DNA of 64,000 nucleotides from Macrostomum hystrix (lineage: Eukaryota; Platyhelminthes; Macrostomidae). The position numbers and the translations under genes were made by a program. How positions within the stretch are numbered: position 1 is the stretch's first letter; each line of letters opens with the position of its first letter. The stretch is taken from contig CATNEN010000001.1 in the NCBI GenBank assembly GCA_950097015.1, positions 26,937,001 through 27,001,000 of the forward strand, written 5' to 3'. Below the pieces are notes generated by a model. It saw nothing but the letters and a program-made list of their open reading frames with translations, searched no databases and was not told the DNA's origin. Positions 53,282-63,540 of the stretch are shown here, piece by piece.

Positions 53282-56200
53282 CTACTTTCTGGCCACATTC
53301 TTCTTGGCCTGGCCGAGTGCCACCTGGCGGGCGTTGACACCGAATAACAAAGTGCTCAGCGTCTCCTGCAGGTTGCTCTCGTTTGGACTCACGTTCACAA
53401 ATAGACAGGCCTGCAGACGGGACAGATTGAGGTGAGGCGGTTTTGAGAGTGAGGTGGGAGTCCGACGGAGTGAGGTGGGTGTGTCCGACGGAGTGAGGTG
53501 GCTGTCTGCCGAAGTGAGGTGGGTGTCCGATGAGAATGAGTTTGGTGTCCAATGCAGGCAGATAGGTGGCTGATTCCTAAAGGTATTTTCAAATAAATTA
53601 TCGGGATACACAGTTTTACTTTTCTATATTCTGTGGTAACTCTCCGCAGTTGCATTGCAGTTCACTTTTACTGCGCAGCGTACAGTTTAGTTCACTGAAT
53701 GCAAATTCTCTAATAAAAGGGCCGCCTACCTTGGCATCGCCGCCCAGACTGGGCATGAGCAGGTGGGTGAGCTTGCTGTTCCTGTACGGCACGTGAAGCT
53801 GGTTGTCACGCAGCGCGGCAAACACCTGGCCCAGCGAGGTGAGCGACTTGTTGATGAAGGCGGCCTCGGCCAGCTGCTCGCCAGTGGCTCCGGTTTTTCC
53901 CACCCGCTCGGAGCCGGCCAGGTCGCACAGGGTGAGGGTGCCCTTCGTGCGGGTGCCCGAGACCAGGTCCTGCCCGATCACCGTGAGTATCAGCACCAGG
54001 TGCGAGCGAGAGCTGGTGCGGATTTTAGATTAAAAAATAATTAACTTAAAATTCCAAATATGAAAAATTCATTAAGAGTAAATTGTCAAGCAATATGAAC
54101 AGAAATGCAGTTGTGAAAAAGCTATGTGAAACTAGTACAGTACAGATGTGTGAGTCTGCGTGCCGTTTTTTCCAGGAATTGCGGTGCACAGCGGGTTCAG
54201 TGCTTAACAAAATATTTGCAAGTGCAGTCAGCCGATTGCTGAATTCAGATTCAACTAGCAGTCTTCGCATCATGTCAAGATAATTCTAGAAATCATGTAC
54301 TTTATGATAATAATCGGCTATTTCTACTGACTTTCCACACTTTGAGTAGCACAGATGGATAAGTAGAGGTCCAGCTGTTAGGCACAGGTGCACGAATTGA
54401 TTAGTGAGGCCAGCTGGCGATGGAAGCTGCAAGACATGCAAGTACAGGTGGGTTTAAGTCTGTAGTTCTCCAAGTTTTATATCCGGGTGACTTGAGCACG
54501 ATTCTAATTTCTCTGTCGCGAAACTGGCCGGTAATTTATTGAAGCGTTAAAGTGAATTTATAAGCTAATGAGACTAAAATGTGGGGAAAAATTCGGAGAA
54601 ATATTTTTAATGAATATTTGTTCCGCACGGAATTTCTCTAAGCCTCACCTCTGCGAATTCATCTTGGTGGCTGCCACCTTCCGATTGGCCGTTCCCTGGT
54701 CTAGAGCATCCAAGATGTCCTTCTCCTTGCTAATAGTCTGCTCCGTGATGTCCACAAGGGTTACCTTCGTTCCAGTGCTGCGCAAATCCACCTGCTTCAC
54801 GTCCTTGGTGAGCAGATCCTGGATGCACTCATTGTAGATTTCTACCATAGACAGGTGCATTGTGTACTGCGTGGTGTCCTTTCTCTCGGCGCACAGTCTG
54901 AACAGCTCCTGGATGGCGCGGACGTTCACGCCGGGGTTGCTGAACGGATTGGGCGCGGGTCCAAGCATTGTGTAGGTCTTGCCGCTGCCTGTCTGTCCGT
55001 AGGCCATGATGCTCACGTTGTAACCATCAGCGCACGACGTGATGATCGGACTGACCACTTCGTACACCTGCAGGCAGGTGAGCGAGGCAGCTTAGAAAAT
55101 TAAACTCGTAGCATCGCTAGCTACTCAAAGCTTCATGTCTCGTTACCTTTTTAACAGTTGAAACACCAAGGGGTATTTAAAATACCCAAATTTATCTTTT
55201 CTTGTATCTCTTAAAAATTCAACCGATTGCCATAAAAATGTAGAACACGGGCTAAAATTTTCCGCTCTACGAGGGTCACTCAGAAAGTCTTTAGCCTGAA
55301 CAAGAAAACAGCAACATATGAACTAAAAAACCATTACAACTGCTCAAAGTACTCTCCCCCCGCATTGATACAGGCTTGCATCCTGTGGAACCAGCTGTCG
55401 AAGCACTGCCGCCAATCCTCATCCCGGAGCTCCCCGATGACGTCTTTGAACTCATTGCGTATGAAGGACACAGATGAGCGAAAACGTCTTGTAAAGTTTG
55501 AAATGAATCGGCCGGCGACTTGCCTTGCTTGAAATGCAAGTACATCATAGCTCTGAAGTCACGATTTTCCAGCTTCATTGTGCAATTGAACGGCTCAAGG
55601 GGTGAACTGACTTTGGCTCACTGCAGTGGACTCGAAAGTAACTGCCTCTGTTTGAAAATTTAGCTATAAGACTTTTAAAAGGTGGTCTTTACCATAGACA
55701 AATTTCATGCTTCTGCGTCTCGTGGATCATACTCAGGCTAAACACTTTCTGAGTGACCCTCGTATCCGATGAAACAACTTCCAGAATCACAAAGCATCGC
55801 AAAAACTCTTGTCGGGGTGTCTGGTGGCAAAAACCTCCCCCAAAACTCACAAAATTTCATAATGTAACCAGTCGGCTAATATTGCTCGTATTGTTGACTA
55901 TTTTGTATTGATTCTATTCTTAATTTATAAACTTTTGAAAAAATGAATTCGACAAAGACGCTTTATACAGAGCAATGCCAGCTGTCCTTGTCTGCAGGGT
56001 CTTTGCCAGGAATCGCTGAACATCTCGACGATTCTGACACGGTAGGCTTTGAAAGTTGGTTCATCTTATTAAAGGGCGGAGAATTTTGAAATGCTGGACT
56101 TTCCGTAGACAGTGGGCATTTTAAATTTCGGCAGTTCGAATCTCAGTCCAAGGGAAACAACTGCTCGAGGCCATTGGAAGCGTCTGTACATCTGGCCTAA

Positions 56201-59200
56201 CTGGGGTCCATGAGCAAGCCACTCACTTCTTCCTGAGTTGAGTTCACACCGAAGGCCCTGTCGAACTGGAACATCTTCTTGTCGGAGCCGACCGTGACCA
56301 CATCCTGATCGTTGGGCGTGGCGAGGCTCATCTTGGCCGCTGTTTCGTTGCGAACTCGGCAGAAGACGCGGATGTTTCCGCGAAGCTCTTGCAGCTGATT
56401 GTAGAGCAGCTTCCGTTGCAGGGCTTCTCGACGGTACAGGGTTCGCACTTCCTCGATCTGCTCCTCCGTGACTGCGCCGCACTGTTTCAGTCGTTTCATG
56501 GCCTCTTTGAGGTCCACGATGGCCTTGCTAGTGGATTCCTTCTGGGCTTTTGTGTCACTGACCAGCTGCAGGTAGACCTTGTGCATCGACTTCACACCGT
56601 CGTATAGACGTTTCAGCTCCGCCTTGCCAATGGTCTCCTGCTCAGCTTGAGCTGCTGCCGCTGCGGCTGCCGCTGCGGCTGCCGTGGCAGCTCCTCCGCC
56701 GCGGGACTTGGCGGTGACCGGCCGCTCACGCTGCAGCACCTCCACCTGCGCGATGGTGGCCGAGCACTCGGCTTTGGTGGTGGCCAGCAGCTCCTCCATC
56801 TCCGAGATCTGGCATCGATGGTTAGGAAGCGTTGTATACCTATTTGATATGGATTCAGAGTAATGTTCAAATCATATGTGGAGTTGTTTTTACCTTAGAT
56901 TTCAAGTAGTTATTCTCTTCTTCGAGTTTTGTGAGCCGGACATCGCGTCTTTCAAGCTTCCGCTCCTGGAATTTGTTTGTCACGAGTGAGTGAGTGAGTG
57001 AGTGAGTGAGTGAGTGAGTGAGTGAGTGAGTGAGTGAGTGAGTGAGTGAGTGAGTGAGTGAGTGAGTGAGTGAGTGAGTGAGTGAGTGAGTGAGTGAGTG
57101 AGTGAGTGAGTGAGTGAGTGAGTGAGTGAGTGAGTGAGTGAGTGAGTGAGTGAGTGAGTGAGTGAGTGAGTGAGTGAGTGAGTGAGTGAGTGAGTGAGTG
57201 AGTTTATTGGCTTTTTTCGACTTGTCTTTACTCTGGTTACAAACTGTGCTAATATGGAACAAACAGTATGGATAAGTTACATGTGGTATGTAAGGAGGCC
57301 AAACGCATCTCGGGGATTTTAAATCACCTTTTGCGCTCTCCGCGAGGGGGTGCTAACCTTGCTAGTCTACTATACTAAAATTGGGATGTTTCAATCAATC
57401 AAGAGCTAGAATCAGTCAGCTAGAATATAAAATCGATTGACCCTTGACCTACCGCAGTGGTGAGCTTGGCAGCCATTTCATCGTAGTTCTCGTTCTGCAT
57501 GATGATGGACTTTTCTCGGCTGAGCGCGCCTTCGAATCCGGCCGCAACCTCGGCCCCGTAGGTGCCCTGAGTGGCATGGAAGGTGTTGACGCAGTCCTCC
57601 ACGTTGTAGTTGCTGGCTCGAAGGCTGGCGAGCAGGTCGCACTCGTCTCGCCATTGCGGGCAGAGCTCCTGGAAAGCAGCGATTTACCAGGAATTCATCT
57701 GAAAGCTGCGTACGGCTGCCCAGTCCATGGACTGTGGGGATGCCACACCCACCCTCAATTACCCCAGCTAATGCAGAGCTAAGCGTTTTGCTACGGAACA
57801 TAAATTGTTCCAGGGGAATGATTAAGTCTGAAATAGTACTATTAATAATTGCAGGAGGGATGTGGGCCTGACATATTATTTATTAGCAGGTCGACACGCA
57901 GCCAGAGAGGAGGCCACTACGTCTTTCTTAGCACACACGCCCACAGACACTGTTCAAAAACACACTTAAACTGGGCGCCTACATCTGCCCTGACTTTCTC
58001 ATCGTCAGGCAGTGTATGCCCTCACTGTACCTTAGAGGTTGGCCCTCAAGGACGTAAATTGCACGACAAGCCCCCAAGCCTTCTCTCAGCGGCTGCGCCC
58101 CAAATGAATGTGGCCCCGCTGTGGAATCGATCCCATTACATAAAAGTACTTCGTCTCCATATTCAAAAAAAATATTGAATTGTGTAGAAGGGCAGGAGAA
58201 TTTCATTAAAACTGTATTTGGCTGAAGCAGAAGCCACTGAAGCCTGTCAGTTTGAATTGTATGCGTGCTGAATGAGAAGCAAAAAATACAATAGATAAGC
58301 TAGTTGCATTGTGAAGCGGTGCGTGACATTGCTTCGAGTAGTTGACGTGTCGTACCTGAGTCTGCCGCACCAGCTTCTTGGCTACATCAGTCTTGAGCTC
58401 CCACTTCAGAGGCAATTTGATCCAGGCGGACTCATCCGGGTCGTAGTAGCAGTGGACATTGCGCCTGTGCTGTAAATGGGCAAGGGAGGCGGAGAGACAT
58501 TGCCTATTCAGCCTGTGCTCCAGTGAGATTTGAGGATATTTCCAAACAGCTGGCTGAAACGGGGAGTTCCTTAAAGGCAGCAGCAATGCCAGAACTTCTG
58601 TCTGGCTGTCAAGTGATCGAATAATCAATACATTATTGACTGGGATAGTCCTGAGCTGGAAAATATCGTTCATTACATTGTGCAGACGGATCCGTCCGCC
58701 TCTACCCTGGCAGTGACTAGCGCAGTGAGCCAATCTACTGTTTTCCGCCCACAATGTCTGGATATAAAAATAACTGACTGATACGACATCAACAGACTGC
58801 GCAAGAAAATAAGAAGGCAGAAAAGCATACTGAGCTAAGATCTAAAAAAGATCGACTTTTGAAGGCCCCTATACCAGACACGGACTCATCGAAGCAATGG
58901 CGTCCATAGCTCAAACTCTGCAGAGCACATTGGAGCAGTTCGTTCGCCCGCACCGGGTTCACGCCAGCTTCCCTGTGGATCGCTTCTTCAACAAGCTGGC
59001 CTTCATGGCTGTCATTGTGCAGGCCATCGCCATCATTGTAGCCAACTTCGCTGCCAGTGAGTTTCGATAGACGCATCTTAACATTTTGACAATTTTTGTG
59101 CTGCACCCGAATGGAACAACGCAAGCAGACGAAACTCAAGAACACGGGTTAACTTCTTGTTGCGCATCTTCTGAAACAATAATCGAGTCGCCAGCTCTTT

Positions 59201-62200
59201 AAACCGTCGAGATATTCAATGGTTCTGGCCGAAGGTCAGATTCTTCCCATAAGAGCTAGTGTATTTCATACACCCCTATACCTAGATTAGCACTGCGGCT
59301 CAGTGCGCCTTGCCAGGCCTTCAAAATTTAAATTAAAGATGTGCCTGCATCAATTCCGTCTTCGGTAGTCACCTAAGTTTATCTAGACGGACTGCTAGAC
59401 CCTGAAGGGCTACAACAGGTGGAAATAGGCCACCCAAACGCGAATTACCCTAATTTCACTGATCAAGCACTACTGATATTCGGTGCAGCTCAACCACAAG
59501 ACACCGCCTAGTCTATCAACGAATCAGTCACCCCCCATCGATGTTAGCATTCGGGCGCTGCCAAAAACATTTCAGTGGGGGGATTTTTCACCACCTTGGT
59601 ATACAACATGGCTTGGTAGTCCTACTGTTAATCTTTCAGCGATGTATTTGGCTGATGTCCGCAGCTATTACATGTTCTCCCCGCACTCGCAGAGGCCAAG
59701 ATCAGCTGCACACCCGAGTTGGCAAGCCAGTCGTTCAACAGTTCAGGAGCCGGCCGTGGCGGGCTCGGAGCGGACATCGGCCGCAAAGCCTACGCCGAGA
59801 GCTACTGCTACTCGCAGGGCGTGGACCAAACCCTGACGCCCAATCACACCATCCCAGCTGACCTGAACGGAGTGCTCAATCACTACCTGCTGCAGTTCTA
59901 CCTGCCGCTGCTTTTTCTGCTACAGGGCGTGTCGCTCTACCTACCTTACTACGCGTGGAGCAAGACCGTGGGTGAGCACCTGCGAGACCACATCCAATTT
60001 GTGGTCGACTTGTCCCTGAAGCTGCTGGAGGATCACGACGAGGGCGAGGGTCACGTGCACACCGAGTCCTGCAAGAATCGGCGCATGCAGCAGGGCCGCC
60101 CATCCAAGGCTGACGTGCTCACGGACGGCGCCCTGAAGCAGCGCCTGAAGCGGTGGTACTGCAAAGGCAAGCACACTAGAAATTACTACCTGTTCCAGCT
60201 GGCCAGGTTGACACTGCTGCTGTTCTGGATCGCTTTCTACATATTCTGCCCGGGCTTTAGGCATCGGGATATTCGCTACGAGTTCATGTGCGTCATTCGC
60301 AACCGCGAGGACTATGGCTACATGTGCGTCCTGCTGCAGGCGAGCATCTTCGAGCTCGGCTGGACGGGCAACCTGTGCATACTGGCCTTCTGTCTGCTGC
60401 TGCTTCTGCACCAAGTGTGCTACGTGTTCCCCTTCGTGATCAGCTGTCGTTGCACCTTCTGCCGCACGAAGCGCTGCCTGCCATCCTGCCGCAAGGAGTG
60501 CAGGTCGCACTATTTCCAGCGAATCCTGGGCATTGTAATTCAACCGAAACGCGAGCCGGCGGGGTCGGGCTGCTGCGCCTGGCTCGGCGAGAGTGCCACC
60601 GGTTACGAGCAGCTCAACGGTGGCACGGACTACCACTCGCCAAGGCTGGTTGACAGGTATTACATTTCGCGATTGTGCTACGAGAATTCGCACCTCCTTG
60701 ACAAGGTGCTGCCGGATATGGGCAGCGCCAACGCGCCGGACGAGTTCAGCAGCTTGGGCAACCTCGCCTCCATCGCCATGAAGCTGGACAATCGGGCTGA
60801 CGATGCTGCGGCCACCGTCGATCAGGGACTCAAGGAGGCTGAAGGACAGGCTAAGAACTCAGTCAATCCATTCTTGAAAAAGTTGAAAAGAGTGAAATCA
60901 ACTGCTGATGATGCTCTCGATGGTGCGAAGGCGGCAGCAGAGTCAGGAGTGAGCGAGGCGAAGGCGGCAGCAGAGTCAGGAGTGAGCGAGGCGAAGGCGG
61001 CAGCAGAGTCAGGAGTGAGCGAGGCGAAGGCGGCAGCAGAGTCAGGAGTGAGCGAGGCGAAGGCGGCAGCAGAGTCAGGAGTGAGCGAGGCGAAGGCGGC
61101 AGCAGAGTCAGGAGTGAGCGAGGCGAAGGCGGCAGCTGAAGGCCCGTCGCCCTGAGCTGATTCTCTTGAGCTGAGCACAGGTGCTGTTTGCGAACTTTTA
61201 TTGCAATTTTCAGACTTGCAGACTTAAGTGACTTAGACAATAGTTTTTTTCACACCTAAATGCACTCTGTTACTGCATTCAGATCACGCACTTTTGGTTT
61301 GTCTTTTTTTCGTTTTTAAGGCACAAAACCTATATTAATTCTTGAATTACAGCACAACTGATTCGTTAAATGATAAACACGAAACTAAACTCGAAACAAC
61401 GGCTTACTTCAAAAATGTAGGTCTGGAACACGCCTTTGCCAGGTATCTTGATCACGCCCTCGCGTTCGTCCTTCTTTTCGCCAGAAATTTCCACATTAAC
61501 AGCCTGCGAGTTGGAACCACTGGCTGCTCCGCCTTGACCAGCTCCGTGAGACTGCGAGGACTGCAATTTTGATTTTACCTGTAGAAACTAACTGCAGCAA
61601 GCAGCCTTAGTAGTAGATATGATAGCATTTACTTACCTCGCCGCCACCAAGAACATCGTCGACCTCCAGCGCTCCCTGAGTGTACCACTCTAGAGGAAAC
61701 TCCTTCCATTCCTGCGGCATCAAAGATAACAGACAGAGGTAACAGCAAAAACAACAGACAGTGATGACTGCAATGAAACATGAAATATATTATAGGGTGA
61801 TGTTTCGCTCCACACTTACTCCGCTTTTGAAGCTGTCAAGGTAGTAACGAACATCGTTGACGTACATGCAAGTGTAGTTCTTGCCAGACGAGTGATAGAA
61901 AGTTTCGAAAATTATGTCATTCGGATTCCGCACCTAAGGATTAAAAAGCCATTGGTTGATATCGTTACATTGAATGCAAGTTAATTAGAGAATCGTATTA
62001 AACCGTAAAAATAGATGTAAACCCAGTAAAACCTGAGAAATTAAAAAAATAATTTTCGTGAAGTAAGAGTGTGAATTAACTTATAGCACCCTACGATCCA
62101 TTTTAAGCACTGGCAAGACTGTGAGAATAAATATTAATCCATTTCAAATTAAAATACGACTTGATTCGTTTCTTCCTAAAATACAGTGTATAAAATACCT

Positions 62201-62746
62201 AAATCAAATAAATATATGCACGAAATTCTAGCATTTAAAATAAGAGACTTGATACAGCCTGCTTAGTTTTAAATTACTCTAGAAAATAATCTGCCTAGTA
62301 GAACCAAGCTCATCAAAGGAAATTTAATCAAGCACATATATTAGGGCTACCTTTAGATAGTTTTAAAAAACATATGAAGCCTGTCACTGTGCCATAACAC
62401 TTGCACAAAGTAAGCTTAAAATTTATATTGTTAATTTAATACAATAATTTAATTTGAGTATTACCTCTGGAATTGCATCAGCTCGACCACCTCTAATGAT
62501 ACGCGGCCCAGCAGATGATTTAGAAGTGCTTCCTTGCTGAATTGCTGCCGCTGATTGCTGATTAGCACTAGACGCTGCTTGACTGTTGGTTTGTTGAGTT
62601 CCAGTCGCTTGTCTACTTGTCGTTCCACTTGCTCTGGTATTGCTTCTAGCCGGGTTAGAGCCAGAGCCTCTGAAATCTGAAACAGAAGCAACTCTTCGAG
62701 GTGGAACAGTCGTGCCCTTTACTTCTGCAGATGGAGCGGATCCCAT
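53282..62746 (-). CDS. C-terminal-motor kinesin (kinesin-14 type), eleven exons
   Basis: Exons on the complement: 62465-62746, 61820-61933, 61637-61711, 61408-61578, 58356-58469, 57453-57668, 56894-56965, 56227-56808, 54649-55067, 53730-54012, 53282-53410. They total 2457 bases (818 residues) and join in frame. The N-terminus is Ser/Gln-rich. Two related segments follow, at about 95-157 and 208-247 (C-Y/M-Y..., E/K-F/L-P-L-E/K-W). A coiled coil with a polyalanine run covers about 330-490. The motor starts at G-N-I-R-V-F-C-R-V-R (about 492), with P-loop GQTGSGKT at 566-573, switch I SSRSH at 682-686, switch II DLAGSE at 712-717 and a V-N-V-S-P-N-E-S-N-L-Q-E-T-L end. The motor at the C-terminus after a G-N-I-R-V neck is the kinesin-14 layout, so minus-end-directed microtubule movement is expected. 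The 61407-58470 intron contains a whole innexin gene. Confidence 0.92.
53449..53545 (-). repeat. Short tandem repeat in the last kinesin intron
   Basis: Four or five irregular units of about 21-24 bases around GTCCGACGGAGTGAGGTGGG, in the intron between 53411 and 53729. Confidence 0.75.
55170..56040 (+). repeat. Dispersed repeat family R1, copy 2, split by a mariner element
   Basis: The 5' part (AAGGGGTATTTAAAATA near 55171) and 3' part (about 55785-56040, ending CGCTGAACATCTCGAC) align with 23590-23950. The mariner-like element at 55268-55764 separates the two halves, so it inserted later. The copy lies in the kinesin intron between 55068 and 56226. Confidence 0.6.
55268..55764 (-). mobile_element. 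Internally deleted mariner-family element
   Basis: The ends are inverted repeats of about 35 bases (ACGAGGGTCACTCAGAAAGT at the left, its complement at the right end) flanked by TA on each side, the mariner target. Inside, the minus strand gives an M-K-L-E-N-R-D-F-R-A-M-M-Y-L transposase start and, in another frame, a tail with D-S-W-F-H-R-M-Q-A-C-I-N-A-G-G-E-Y-F. The DDD catalytic core is absent. At about 500 bases it is a non-autonomous deletion derivative. Confidence 0.85.
56986..57202 (+). repeat. (TGAG)n microsatellite beside a kinesin exon
   Basis: About 54 uninterrupted GAGT units, starting only about 20 bases upstream of the acceptor of the 72-base exon 56894-56965 (minus strand). 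On the minus strand it reads as a T-H-S-L repeat, which is not coding. Its closeness to the acceptor, in place of the normal branch-point zone, could affect splicing. Confidence 0.95.
57695..57785 (-). repeat. tRNA-derived SINE fragment in a kinesin intron
   Basis: The reverse complement carries TAGCTGGGGTAATTGAG and ACAGTCCATGGACTGGGCAG followed by CCGTACGCAGC, in the same order as the 3' half of the SINE at 42697-42900. The tRNA-like head is missing. Confidence 0.65.
57890..58140 (+). repeat. Dispersed repeat family R2 (copy in kinesin intron)
   Basis: Matches the copy at 45085-45245, including the CTGCCCTGAC...GTCAGGCAG hairpin and the GGTTGGCC and CTGCGCCCC blocks, with a longer 5' part. 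Confidence 0.6.
58897..61155 (+). CDS. Innexin-like gap-junction protein with a repetitive tail, two exons
   Basis: Exon 1 is 58897-59056 and exon 2 is 59693-61155 (phase 1, donor A|GTGAGT, acceptor TCGCAG), giving 540 residues. Four membrane segments are seen: about 34-53, 117-141 (with FYLPLLFLLQGVSLYLPYYAW, matching the innexin TM2 signature), 218-240 and 281-302. Both extracellular loops carry cysteines, two in loop 1 (Cys59 and a S-Y-C-Y-S site) and several in loop 2 (EFMC, YGYMC). The protein is expected to form gap junctions or hemichannels. It is divergent: the usual first-loop G-x-P-I-x-C wording is only loosely kept. The cytoplasmic tail ends in six copies of an 11-residue repeat (SEAKAAAESGV) coded by a 33-bp minisatellite. 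The gene lies inside a kinesin intron on the opposite strand. Confidence 0.85.
60935..61137 (+). repeat. 33-bp coding minisatellite in the innexin tail
   Basis: Six near-identical 33-bp units (GCGAAGGCGGCAGCAGAGTC plus AGGAGTGAGCGAG) in frame. The translation is alanine-rich with regular Glu and Lys and predicts a continuous helix. Identical synonymous positions indicate recent expansion. Confidence 0.92.
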
Positions 62747-63107
62747 TTTACCCTGCAGATAAGCTGTGACCTTAGTTAAAAACTATGGGTATGACCATGT
62801 ACAAATTTAGAATAAATCAAAAGCTCCATGGTCATGTTAAAAAACACACTCAAACAATATGTAATCTAGAAGAATTTAATAAAAAGACTAAGTTTAGTTA
62901 GATTTGCGCTTTAAGAATTGCCTCTGTACCTTTTGTAAGATTTTGCCGCAAATATGTAAATTAGCATCCTAGCAGGTGTTATACCACGCTTCTTTCGGCG
63001 AAGCGGGCGTACTACAAAGATTTAAACTTATTTTTTATTCTGCAAATTTGCGCTGTCATCAGCAGAACTGAGAACAGAACGAGTCACATTGAAATCACCC
63101 GACGGCC
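62747..63107. other. Upstream flank of the kinesin gene
   Basis: A CTGCAG|GGTAAA sequence sits just before the ATG on the minus strand and could be an acceptor for a 5' UTR exon or a trans-spliced leader. No upstream exon is identified. Otherwise AT-rich, with no gene seen. Confidence 0.4.
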
Positions 63108-63540
63108 ACCCGACGGCAGAGGTCTAGACGGGGAAAAAGCTTAAAATATCTCTCGTTTAGCCTGAAAAAAACTTGTCTATTGAGCTTTCTTCTATGGACT
63201 AGACCGGAAAATTAGGTTTGCTATCAAGAGACAACTTGAAGAAAAAAAGATTGACTGTAAAATCTGTCAAGCAGCTATAGGCCCTAGTAATTTTTGCATT
63301 GAAAAGAACATGTAAATTGTATAAACTGGATTTTAAAATATCTTCACAGGATTTTAACAGGATCTTAAACAGGATTTTAAATAAAAATAAAAAAATGGAA
63401 GTACTAGGCCTAGTATTTTAAAACATGAGCTTTTTTCCAGTCTAGTCCATAAAAGAAAGCTTAAAATACGAGCTTTTTCCAGGCTAGACGAGAGATATTT
63501 TAAGCTTTTTCCCCGTCTAGACCTCTGACTTCGGGTGGTT
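63108..63540. mobile_element. MITE-like element with about 105-bp inverted repeats
   Basis: The left arm starts CACCCGACGGCAGAGGTCTA and continues with GACGGGGAAAAAGCTTAAAA. The right arm (about 63430-63540) is its reverse complement with scattered changes. About 215 bases of AT-rich sequence lie between. No coding region. Possible further CACCCGACGG copies at the left edge obscure the target duplication. Confidence 0.8.

Noticed and set aside
56867-57262. T-H-S-L repeat as part of the kinesin coding sequence
   Set aside because: A clean acceptor (TTCCAG|GAG) at 56965 lies between the microsatellite and the exon, and the phase to the upstream exon is correct only without it.
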